Below, piece after piece: positions 1 to 8,728 of a stretch of DNA of 64,000 bases. Every line of letters begins with the position of its first letter. Positions within the stretch are counted from its first letter, which is position 1. A model generated the notes under the pieces. It searched no databases and was not told the DNA's origin. It saw only the letters and a list, made by a program, of their open reading frames with translations. Position numbers and translations under genes: made by a program. The stretch is from Cutaneotrichosporon cavernicola (lineage: Eukaryota; Basidiomycota; Tremellomycetes; Trichosporonales; Trichosporonaceae): assembly GCF_030864355.1 (NCBI RefSeq), contig NC_083399.1, positions 1 to 64,000 of the forward strand. The letters are read 5' to 3'.

Positions 1-361
1 CCCTAACCCCTTAACCCCCTAACCCCTAACCCCCTACCTCCCCTAAACCCCTAACCCCCTAACCCCCTAACCCCCCTATCACCTAACCCCCTAACCCCTA
101 CCCCTACCCTAACCCCCTAACCCCCTAACCCACCCCCTAACCCCCTAAACCCCCATAACCCCCTAACCCCCTAACCCCCTAACCCCCTAACCCCCTAACC
201 CCCCCTAACCCCCTAAACCCCCTAACCCCCTAACCCCCTAACCCCCTAACCCCCTAACCCCCTAACCCCCAAACCCCCTAACCCCCTAACCCCCTAACCC
301 CCTAACCCCCTAACCCCCTAACCCCCTAACCCCCTAACCCCCTAACCCCCTAACCCCCTAA
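1..361. repeat. Telomeric repeat array (left chromosome end)
   Basis: A nearly uninterrupted run of CCCCCTAA units with variants (CCCCTAA, CCCCCCTAA, CCCCTAAA, CCCCAAAC). The outermost 150 bp are more irregular than the inner part, where the 8-mer is almost perfect. The C-rich strand runs 5'->3' into the chromosome, as expected at a left end. TTAGGGGG is the repeat known from Cryptococcus. The boundary with unique subtelomeric sequence is sharp, near 361. Confidence 0.97.
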
Positions 362-657
362 GCATCGTCTCCGAGGACCTGTCCTCCCTGCAACCCAATG
401 TACACGGGGCACAGGTCCATCACGTCCTTGTTGGCTGCACAATGGCTTGGCGAGCTCGACCTTGCTGCTGTCCGGTTCGTCGTGGGTCCGGCGGAGAGGA
501 GGGGCAGGTAGAACAGGCGGGAGACCGGGAGGGGGACCTAGCCGAGTATGGCGTCGATGCGGCTTTGTGGTGGTGGGACGGCCATGATGGTGGGTTGAGT
601 GGCAAGGACTAAAGTCAGTCGCGACATCCCACCAGGGTGGTTTCACGTGGCGCGGTT
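362..657. other. Subtelomeric unique sequence, no gene seen
   Basis: Short open frames occur on both strands, but none has a recognisable domain or a supported start. This stretch lies between the telomere and a transposon insertion. It may be the remnant of a subtelomeric repeat family; one copy in one window cannot show that. Confidence 0.5.
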
Positions 658-659
658 TA

Positions 660-2042
660 CAGTACCCTACCAAAAGTGTTCGGACGGTCCTGATTTTGGG
701 TCCGTGCGCAACCTGCCATCTCATCTTCCGAGTACGATACCATACCACCCGAATGGCGATGCCTATGCACAATCTCAGCACAGAATCGGATTCTACACTG
801 TTAATTACCCATATCCCCATGCCTGGCAAGCGATTCACAACTCCAGAGCACCAGCAAATTGGGGCTGATGCCCACATGATGTCTCCAGCCTCTGTCATGC
901 GCACCCATGGTGTCTCAAGGTCACAGATGTACCAATTCAAGGCCCACTACCTCCTCTGCTCTCCCATGCATACCAAGTACCCCAAAGGTCGTCCTGAAGC
1001 CATTAAAGAAGCCGATCTCAAGCTACTTGGCTCAATTTCATGCCGAAACAAACGTGCCACTCTCCAGGAGGTGACAAACATTTTCTCAAGCTATACCAAG
1101 AGAGTTTCAAAGTCCACTGTTCACCGTAGACTGAACGAAATGGGCCGCTTGGCAGCTCTGGCGAAGCGCAAGCCGCTGCTCTTGCTCTCACACCTGCGAG
1201 CCCGCCACTGCTGGTTGAGGGAGACACGCCATCACGATTTTAGGACAGTCATCTTCACAGATGAGGCTCAATTGTGCTCTATGCCAAAGGGGCAGATCTG
1301 GGTCCACTGTCTTTGATCTGAGCACTACCAGAATGATGCCCTGGCCCCTCGCTTCGCCAAGGAACACTCCTTCCACGTTTGGGGTGCAATCTGGCATGGT
1401 GGGAGATCACCTCTCATCAAGTTAGACATGGCAAAATCAAAGAGCAAAAAGGGAGGATTCAACAGTGACCTTTACATCACCCAAATTCTTCACCCAGTCC
1501 TCAAACCATGCTATGATCATGTGCGCTGATGCTGGAGGGGGTATGGGCGTGACCCTGTGGTACTGGAAGACAACTCTAGGATCCATTTGGCTGAGAAATG
1601 TGAGGCAGAGTGGCTCCTACTTGGAATTCCAACCATTTTCCACCCTCCCAACTCTCCAGACCTCAATCCCATTGAGCATGTATGGGCAGAGCTCAAGAGG
1701 CGCATCCGTGGACTCGAAAGGCGCCCCCGCAATGAGGCTGAGCTCTGGGAAGCAGCTCAACAAGTGTGGGAACAGATTCCACAATCTTTTATCAACAAGC
1801 TGGTGGACTCAATGGTTTACAGGAGGCAGGCCCTTGCTAAGGTCCATGGTTACTCAACCCGCTGGTAACTAAGAGTCTATTCCTTAGAATATGTCACTGA
1901 CTATGCGCAGAGCTTCATTTTAAGTCCTTCCATGCATCTCTATCCCTTGTAGTTCAAGCTGCGCGGTCTTTCAAAGATGAGTGTGGCACCTCAAAGTGGA
2001 GGCACGGACCCAAATTGTCCGAACACTTTTGGTAGGGTACTG
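660..2042 (+). mobile_element. Tc1/mariner-type DNA transposon, 1383 bp, full length with intact ends
   Basis: The ends are terminal inverted repeats: CAGTACCCTACCAAAAGTGT at 660 and its reverse complement ending at 2042. They match for 26 bp (through CGGAC), and after a short divergent stretch GGGTCCGTGC matches again inside both ends. The element is flanked by TA on each side (658-659 and 2043-2044), the target duplication made by Tc1/mariner transposases. It carries one transposase frame with two premature stops. The intact ends and TA duplication suggest recent insertion, or possible mobilisation in trans if an active copy exists elsewhere in the genome. Confidence 0.93.
819..1868 (+). 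pseudogene. Tc1/mariner DDE transposase, disabled by two in-frame TGA codons
   Basis: One reading frame runs from the ATG at 819 to TAA at 1866-1868, broken only by TGA at 1314-1316 and TGA at 1527-1529. An earlier in-frame ATG exists at 696. The N-terminal part has a helix-turn-helix-like region (SRSQMYQF, then VSKSTVHRRL). The catalytic core is visible: FTDEAQ for the first Asp, LEDNSRIH for the second, and NSPDLNPIEHVW carrying the Glu. There are 34 residues between the second Asp and the Glu, giving the DD34E signature of Tc1 transposases. About 350 codons is normal for the family. No frameshift is needed, only two nonsense changes, so loss of function looks recent. Confidence 0.92.
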
Positions 2043-2186
2043 TAACGAGCTGCGGCATCGAAATCAATCACGCACCCAGCGCTAGCTCCTTCTCACCAGT
2101 CCGCATAGACAACAGTCTTTACATACATGCCAACGACACAGCACAATAGCTATCACATGCCCCTCCGGCCTTTTACATCGACGACC

Positions 2187-3181
2187 TCACGGACAGGGGG
2201 GAGGATTGTCGGACGGCGGCGTTATCCAGCGCACAACGGGATGTTGCTTCTCCTCATCGTTGTTCTCGGAGGCAATGTGGACGTCTGCGTCGTCGAGATG
2301 CAGGTCCTTGGCTTTTCCGCTGGCTGATGACGAGGGGCTAGAACGGGCCGAGGCCGACTCGGACTTTGTGAGCTGTGGTGTCCAGTGCGTGTCGCTGGGG
2401 CCATTGCAAGCCCCCTCAGGCCCGGTTGCCGTGGAATCCCATATACCGTAATGACGCACCTGTCGGCCGTCGGCGTGCACGATAGTGGTGAATATGCGAG
2501 GCTTGTCCCCAAACGGATCCGCTACGAGGCCATACCAGGTGCTTGCCCTGTCGATGTCGTCGGGCGCACACCGCGCGCTGTCGTCAACGTACGGCGCGGC
2601 GTCTTTCCAGGGCCGGCGGTGGGCATGGTACTCGAACGAGTCGTTGATAGACCAGATCTGATCCATGCAGGTGACGATGACGGATGGCAGCGTCGGGGAG
2701 CGCGACCATTCGGAAACCTGGCTTTGGAATCGGGTGCCCGCGGTAGCATGTTGGGCCTGCGGCGTCAGTCCGAGCTACTGGCCATGCAAGCACCCACCAC
2801 CTCAATGACATCCTCCGTGAGTTCCACGAGCCACTGGTGCCAGCCTTTGACTGTGGCATCGATCTGGGTGCCGGCATTGTAGCACTCGGCGCCCATCTGG
2901 TCGTTCCTAAAAGGGTTAGAGCTCTAGAGTCGAGTGTATCCCACTCACAGACCGAGCACAACATCCAGAACGCTCATATCAAAGTCGATCTGGTCGACCG
3001 CAGGCATTGAGCGGGTGTCCTCGCTGGAAGCATCAAGAGCCTTGGCCAGGCGCCGGCTGGCCTTTTGCGCCGCAAACCGCACCTGCCGTTCCGCGCTCGC
3101 ACAATCCATCGGATGAGAGTAGTATGACCGCACCGGCCATTTGTTGCGGGGAAACGGAAGACGCTCCTCCTCTTGGTCCAT
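2187..3181 (-). CDS. Hypothetical protein, three exons, 303 aa
   Basis: Not recognised. Start ATG at 3181 (MDQEEERLPF), stop at 2187. Two short introns give one continuous frame: 2907-2948 (GTGAGT...TTTTAG) and 2757-2797 (GTGGGT...CCGCAG, with a CTGAC branch-like site); exon lengths 233, 109 and 570 sum to 304 codons. The first two exons look helical, with alternating charged and hydrophobic residues and a tryptophan-rich stretch (KGWHQWLVELTEDVIEVV). The third has a compact region (WYGLVADPFGDKPRIF) followed by a Ser-rich acidic tail, probably disordered. No signal peptide or membrane segment is seen. It lies next to the transposon in a poorly conserved subtelomeric setting. Confidence 0.65.
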
Positions 3182-3879
3182 AGCGCGACGGGCGATGTGC
3201 GCCGAGTGGAGAGAAATGGTGAACGGAGTTGCTTGCCGCGGCCGGTGAGGGGGGTGCAAGAAGAATGACTGATGGGTGGATGGGTGGATGGGAGGATGAA
3301 GGTGACGAGGTCGAGTGACTTGGGGTTGGGTTGCGTGGCCATGTGGTGGGTGGCAACATGTGTAGTGACGTAAACCCAGAAGCTGAATCAGAATTAGTAG
3401 CTGGGGTAGATGTACAACTGCAGTCATCTTGTTCGGGGTTGATTGAACACATACATTCGACAACACTTGTTCTCAAGACACCTTTACATCTCAGTCAACG
3501 AGGATGCCCTCACTGCTTCTCGAGCGTCCACTACTCGGACGACTTGCCTGCTCCACGCTTAGCGTCTAAGTCGAGCAAGACGGAGCACGCCACTCCCCAG
3601 CCAGGTGCGACAACCGCTCAAAGAGTGACGTGCACACTCGTCCGCCACATACACGCCATCCCGCATATCCTCGGATCACGTGACAGGCACACATTGTATC
3701 ATTCCTCATTCCGTCCCGTCACTGGAATTTCGACTCCACCTCCATTCCTGTATTTAGGGCTCACATTCCGCATCATGAGATAACAACACTCGTCAACTAC
3801 TCTCGTCAACGCATCCACCCGTCTTGTCGTCCTCTACGCACTCTTAGCGCCTGCATTGCACCCCTCCTCGTCGCTCAGC
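3182..3879. other. Intergenic region between divergent genes
   Basis: About 700 bp between the minus-strand gene ending its 5' side at 3181 and a plus-strand gene at 3880. It contains a palindromic TCACGTGA (3676-3683), a basic helix-loop-helix type site, and pyrimidine-rich tracts before 3880. No coding signal is seen. Confidence 0.5.
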
Positions 3880-4930
3880 ATGCCCCAGGCCCTCCCCGTC
3901 CCTCAGCCGGCACCTCCCACGCCCCAGGCGCTTGCCTCGCGCGCATCGTCGCCTGCTTCCCTCGCGCGCATCGTCGCCTGCTTCTGACAGCGGCAGCAGT
4001 TTCAGCGGCAGCAGCTACACCGGCAGCATCTACAGCGGATCAGAGTTCAACTACGAGCCCGATCTCACGCTCGCGCACCACTTTCCCCGCACAGAGTACC
4101 TGCGCCTCAACTATTACGCCTCGCCCGACGTGCGCTACAGTGCGCGCATGCTGTGGGCCGCGCGCGATGCGAGTACCGAATGGGCGCGCGCGGTTGCGGC
4201 CAAGGAATGGAGCGCGCTCGACGGGGACACGATCAATCTAGCCGTGTTTGACAAGGCGTACGAGTTGTGAGCCACTAACCCCTAAGCTCCCGCTGACCCC
4301 AGGAACCAAGCGCAGTGGCCGCGCCGCACCAACACCCGCCCAGCTGGCTGGCAGGTAGAGACGGACGGGTACGCGCTCGAGGCTTACAACGCCGCGGCCC
4401 GCCAGCTTCGCCCCCTGCGCGCCCGCATGCCGCCGAGCCGACCGATTCTCTTCTTTTGCCGTCTCGCCCTCGACCTCCGTGCGGTGCCGCTCGTCGACGC
4501 AGGGCCCTACAACCCGCGCCTGTCGTTACTCAAGTCTGACGACATTGGCATGCTCCTCGGCGTCTACGACCCCCTTGTGCGGCACAAGGCCGCGCTCGAG
4601 AGCGACCTCGCACAGGCCGTGTTGGTGTACGACGAGGACGACGGAACTGCAGACGACGAGGACGACGGAACTGCAGACGACGAGGACGCCGGTGTACCAT
4701 AGCTCACCTCGGACAGCAGTGTCAGCAACGACACTCCGCTGCGGCCGTCGGCCCAGGGCCAGAGCGGATCCTCTGCCAGTGGCACTGGTGAGGACGACGG
4801 CCCTACACCTACCCGCACCGGAACGCCCTCGACGCAGCCTACCGATGCTGCCGTCACCGGCACCAGCGACCACCGGCCCAGCCGCTCGAGCATCGAGGAC
4901 GTGTTTTACCACGCGCCGGTGCGCAAATGA
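3880..4930 (+). pseudogene. Decaying or mis-assembled hypothetical gene (tandem duplication plus in-frame TAG)
   Basis: Not recognised. An ATG at 3880 opens a frame that is thrown out of phase by a perfect 25-bp tandem duplication (3935-3959 and 3960-3984); with one copy the frame runs on into a Ser/Gly/Tyr-rich region and a core around HHFPRTEYLRLNYY. A 37-nt intron starts at the GTGAGC after GAGTT (from about 4267) and ends in CCCCAG, leading to a second exon with an acidic repeat (DEDDGTA twice, 4632-4690). TAG follows at 4700-4702, yet the same frame stays open for 75 more codons to TGA at 4928-4930 and ends in VFYHAPVRK. Alternatives: a 43-nt intron with a poor GTCGCC donor could skip the duplication, and the gene could simply end at 4702. 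Confidence 0.5.
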
Positions 4931-5126
4931 GTATTGTATAGTGCATTGTATATGTAATCAGCTGTGTGCATTGTTTATGTAATCAACTGTGTTCCTCGCT
5001 TCTGCGTCTGCCGGAGCCGCTTGTGCTTGCGCGTGTGTGGAGCAGGGGTGTCCTGCCGATACCCGCGCGACGCCCCAAACATGACCGTCTTTTCAGCCTT
5101 GTTGATCAGGAGTGGGGTGTGCCGGC

Positions 5127-6217
5127 TCAGGCCCGACCACGCGCGTAGGCCGCCGTATCAGAGACGTTGACAGCGCCGACCAGCAGCGGCTTGCTGGGCC
5201 GGCTAGGCTTGAGGGGCCCTCCAGGTGGACCTTTGAGGCCATCCGGGTCGACGTGGCCGACGGCCTCCGCCGCTGCAAGCGGCGACCACAGACGGAAAGC
5301 CAGTGTGCCGGTGGGGGTCGCGTGAGGCGGTGGGCCGAGCTTCGCGGGGTTCGCGGGCTTCGTGGGGTTCGTGGGCTTCGTGGGCTTCGTGGGCTTTGGC
5401 GGTGGGGGGCGCTCGGTGGGACGGCCGGGCGTTGAGGGCGGCGAGGGCGCCTCGTACCAGAGAATCTCGAGCCTGTGAGCGCCGTCGAGCTCGTCGAGCG
5501 CGTCAAACGCCACGTCGGGCGCTGCGTCAAGCGACTTGAGCTCAATGACCGTGAGGCGGAAGCATTGCGCAGCGTGCGCAACCTCGGCGCGAAGACGGAC
5601 GACAGTGAAGAGGTCAGGCCTCATGGCGGCCTGGGGACCGTCAGTAGTGCGGGGTTGGCTCCAGGGGTGACTCTAGGCGGATCATGGGCTCCGCTGCGGC
5701 TGCGGCTGCGGCTGTCACCGGGCCTGCCACCTCCAGCGCTCAATCAGGTGATCCAAGAGGTCTCGAAAGCGCGGAAGCAGCCCCTCTAGGAGGGCACGGT
5801 AGGTCTGGTTCAGTTGGATGATGGCCTGCGCGCTGTCGTTCTCCCGTACGAAACGACGGGCTGACCTCGCGCGCGACGGGAAGATTCAGTACCGAGCAAG
5901 CATGCGAGTTCTTTAGGTAGCGGTCAAGCCGGTCAATGAGCTCGCGCTCCATCTCGCTGTCCATTGGCTGGAGGACGCAGCCGTGTACGAGTGATGTGGT
6001 CCACGGCTTGTTCTGGGAGTCAGCAAAAGCAGCTGGACTCTTGCACCCACGTCAGACACATTGAGTACAGTGCCCGGGAGCCACGTTGCGCCTTTGGGTC
6101 GCGGTGCGCCTCGGCGACAACGCTCCAGTGGACAAACTTGTTGTGGCACTGGAACTCGCTGGCTTGCTTTACGGTTGTCGTGATAATGGGTTCGCCAACG
6201 TGCCTCGATGACTGCAT
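5127..6217 (-). CDS. Hypothetical protein with KPT/NPT proline repeat, multi-exon
   Basis: Not recognised. Start ATG at 6217 (MQSSRHVGEP), stop at 5127. Splicing that keeps one frame: a 34-nt intron starting GTGCAAGAG and ending CTCCCAG (about 5.99-6.02 kb), a roughly 52-nt intron starting GTACTG (about 5.8-5.9 kb), and a longer one of about 110 nt ending just before RPDLFTVV (about 5.6-5.75 kb). The joined protein has helical segments (MERELIDRLDRYL; LLEGLLPRFRDLLDHLIERW), then a region rich in aliphatic residues, then a low-complexity stretch of repeated KPT/NPT units (DNA 5340-5400). No membrane or secretion signal is visible. The start codon sits 26 bp from two telomere-type units. Confidence 0.6.
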
Positions 6218-6242
6218 GCTGAACAAGTGGCAAGTGAGATGG

Positions 6243-6258
6243 TTAGGGGGTTAGGGGG
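6243..6258 (+). repeat. Interstitial telomeric repeat, two perfect TTAGGGGG units
   Basis: TTAGGGGG occurs twice head to tail at 6243-6250 and 6251-6258. The orientation is the reverse of the left-end array, i.e. like the right end of a chromosome. It lies just upstream of the minus-strand gene starting at 6217. Confidence 0.85.
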
Positions 6259-6765
6259 ATGGATGGGGCGGTGATGAGGTGGGTAACAAGGACGGGTGAG
6301 GAAGGTTGAGAGAAAGAGTACGATGGGCGGTGGCCCAGTAGAGGCTGTACTGCGACTTGTCGGTAGGTCAGTAAAAGAGTGACTCCAAACCCCTACGGGG
6401 CCAGATGATCCCGCACTGTGGTTATTGTTGACGCTTGGTTACCAGCAGCCGTAAAGAAGACTGGGCCAGAAGCGGAAGAACGCCACGACACGGCGCACAA
6501 TCGATGTGGCCATCGACTATGCCTTCATCCGCGTCGGTCTTCGAGAGAGTCAGAGGTGGTTAGCGATGTATGCAACCGCATTGCCCCGTCGTCCCCCAAG
6601 TCTCGCGCATCTACGCTCGGCAGCGCGCGTTCGAGTCACGTCGGAATGCAAACGAGACCAAATACATGCCATGCCTGCAGTCAGCACGACCAATCCCAAA
6701 ACTCACAATCTATGTCCACACCCATCTCTCATGTCTATCCCATCTCTTCATCCCCTCAAAGGCTG

Positions 6766-7164
6766 CTATCCCAGCCGACCGAGCAACACCGAACCCCAAA
6801 GGGCAAGCGCCCCTACCCCGACCTTCCACCCTGCGCGTGTCGCGCCAGAGTCGAGTGCGTCGCATTCGGCCGCCCAACCCCAGTTGTTGCGACTGTCCGC
6901 GTCGTCCGCGAGTCGCATGCACGCATTCCACATCTCCCATTGCACGTCGGCCAAACACATGGGCCACCCGCAAACCTCGGTGACATTTCCGCCGAAGACT
7001 GCGCAGCAGCGCGTCGCGAAGCTTGGAGGAGCGGCGCTGCAGACCGTCATGTACGCCTCTGCAGCGTACGGCCAGATTGCGGGTGGGGCTCGAGTCCGCT
7101 CCGCCAATGGGGGATAGAGAGAACAGTTTGGTGGTGTCCCCGCATGGAGGGAGACTGGGAACAT
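6766..7164 (-). CDS. Small cysteine-rich protein with hydrophobic C-terminus, family member 1
   Basis: A 132-residue protein from ATG 7164 (MFPVSLHAGT) to TAG 6766. It has eight cysteines, including CC, in the pattern CC-AVFGG-x5-CG-x3-CL-x7-W-x2-C, a later WGWAAEC, and an uncharged C-terminal stretch (VGVGALALWGSVLLG) resembling a GPI-anchor signal or tail anchor. The same arrangement (CCSALGG, CGLDQC, WRDC, FSC, then a hydrophobic end) occurs in the gene at 44347-44733, which supports this frame as coding. No clear N-terminal signal peptide follows the chosen start; in-frame upstream codons or an undetected upstream exon could supply one. Function unknown; a cell-surface or secreted role is inferred from composition only. 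Confidence 0.6.
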   Translation of the reverse strand: MFPVSLHAGTPPNCSLYPPLAERTRAPPAIWPYAAEAYMTVCSAAPPSFATRCCAVFGGNVTEVCGWPMCLADVQWEMWNACMRLADDADSRNNWGWAAECDALDSGATRAGWKVGVGALALWGSVLLGRLG

Positions 7165-7744
7165 GAAATGGAGTAGTCGGCGGTGAGAAACAGAGATGAG
7201 GGTGAAGGCGTTTTGGCGCACGATCGCTGTGAACGCGAAGGGCGAAGAAGCAGGGGCCGAGTGCCGCGCCAACGTTGCAAGGTTCGTGGGAGTGTATGAG
7301 AAGCGAGGCGGAGACGAGCGCGAGCGCGAGCGCGAGCAGCCGAGTTGAGATGACGCGAGCGCGAGCAGCAGAGTTGAGATGACAGTGGAAACGATCGTGG
7401 TTGAGTGAGGCTCATGTTGCCCAAGGTGCCGACAACTGGCTCAGACAGACTTGACTTTGGGTCCAAGCGCAAGCCAAGAATTCTGCCCTCTCCAAAGTCA
7501 TCCAGGGATCCAAGCTGCATCCCCAGGTGGGCCATGCATGTCGACGTCGCCGTGTCGAATGCTGAGCTGCATGACGATTGGGGTAGGACGATATTACTAA
7601 GAATGTGGAATGTGCGAATGCAAGAATGACAAAACGTCGAGTTGCGTCTTGAAACTGCCCACACTACAAATGCTCCGTCTTCGAGCACTTTCTCACCACC
7701 TCTCTTCTTCCCCTTCCTCCCTCTCTCCAACTCTTTCACGCACC
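7165..7744. other. Intergenic region
   Basis: Contains purine-rich GAGCGCGAGCGCGAGC-like tracts (7315-7370) and a pyrimidine-rich leader before 7745. Open frames exist in the plus direction but lack domains. No convincing gene seen. Confidence 0.45.
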
Positions 7745-8247
7745 ATGTCGTGGCACGCCGCCTTCCCTCAGCCCAAGAGCACGCCTGCAGAGATCACTGC
7801 GCAGGATCTTGGAGCGCTCACCGGAACCCCAGGGGTCGACTACATCGTCATCGACGTGCGCCGCACGGACATTATCGGAGTGCGTCACGACTCTGCTCGG
7901 TCCTTGCATGACTGACCAACTGACTTCTGACTGTAGGATGCGGACGCGGCGCGTGCCATGATCCCCGGCGCGCTCAACCTGGCCGCGCAGACTCTGTACC
8001 CCACCCTCCCCACAGCCGGGCTCCTCCTTAAGAAGTATTCCCACTAAAAGAGCGCGCTGACTCCAGCATCCCTACCGTCGTCTTCCACTGCAACTCGTGT
8101 AAGGCGGGTGGCCGTGGGCAGCGCTCGGCCGCTTGGTACCAGGATTGGCTGGATGCGCATGGGATCACCTCGTCCAAGGCCCTCGTGCTGCAGGGTGGAT
8201 GGAAGGCGTGGCTTGAGGCGTTCCCCGACAAGGTCATCAAGGTCTAA
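7745..8247 (+). CDS. Rhodanese-like / CDC25-type phosphatase-fold protein (possible arsenate reductase relative)
   Basis: A 137-residue single-domain protein in three exons. Introns at 7880-7936 and 8035-8066 (only 32 nt) keep the frame (135+98+181 nt). The rhodanese fold is seen in VDYIVIDVRRTDI, a proline-glycine turn (IPGALN) and the active-site segment VVFHCNSCKAGGRGQRSAAWY, shown here only for its key residues: His-Cys followed by a Gly/Arg-rich loop and RSA. The C-terminus (VLQGGWKAWLEAFP) is typical of rhodanese domains. Fungal proteins of this size include Acr2/Arr2 arsenate reductases and Ibp1-like phosphatases. The loop between Cys and the first Arg is longer than the classical CX5R, so the substrate is uncertain. 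No targeting signal; probably cytosolic. Confidence 0.8.
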
Positions 8248-8728
8248 TGCGAGTGAACGAGCGACAGGGCTGCCGGCGTGGCAGCCGTCGCGGGACGCGG
8301 GGTAGCGGCAAGACGAGGTCAACGTACGTGGAGCGGGGCGGAGCGGAGGAAGGCAGAGCGGCGACCGGCGACCGGCGACGTCACCGACAAATCAGACGTT
8401 GTAAAGGTGAAGCGCTCCACACCAGTACACTAGAAGACGCAAGTACAGCTAAACTATGCACCGTGTTAGCTAGCCTGACGGCTCTGGTGGCTTCGGCGTA
8501 GGTTGCGGCGCATGGGCATGCTTGGAAACTGATTAGGCTCGGTGACGGCATTGCGGTATAACAACGCACATGGGCAAGCCGACAAGCTCAGCATCGCTTG
8601 GCCCATCCCAACAAGCCCACCCATTCTCGCTCTCTCGCTCTCTCGTTCTCTCATCGGATTCCAAACCGCTGTCCATCAAGTACCGCTCGCTCCTCATCAC
8701 TCGACTCGCATTCATCAAGCCGTATGTG
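8248..8728. other. Intergenic region
   Basis: Holds the 3' flank of the rhodanese gene and the 5' flank of the esterase, including CTCTCGCTCTCTCG-type pyrimidine tracts near 8630-8660. No gene seen. Confidence 0.45.
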
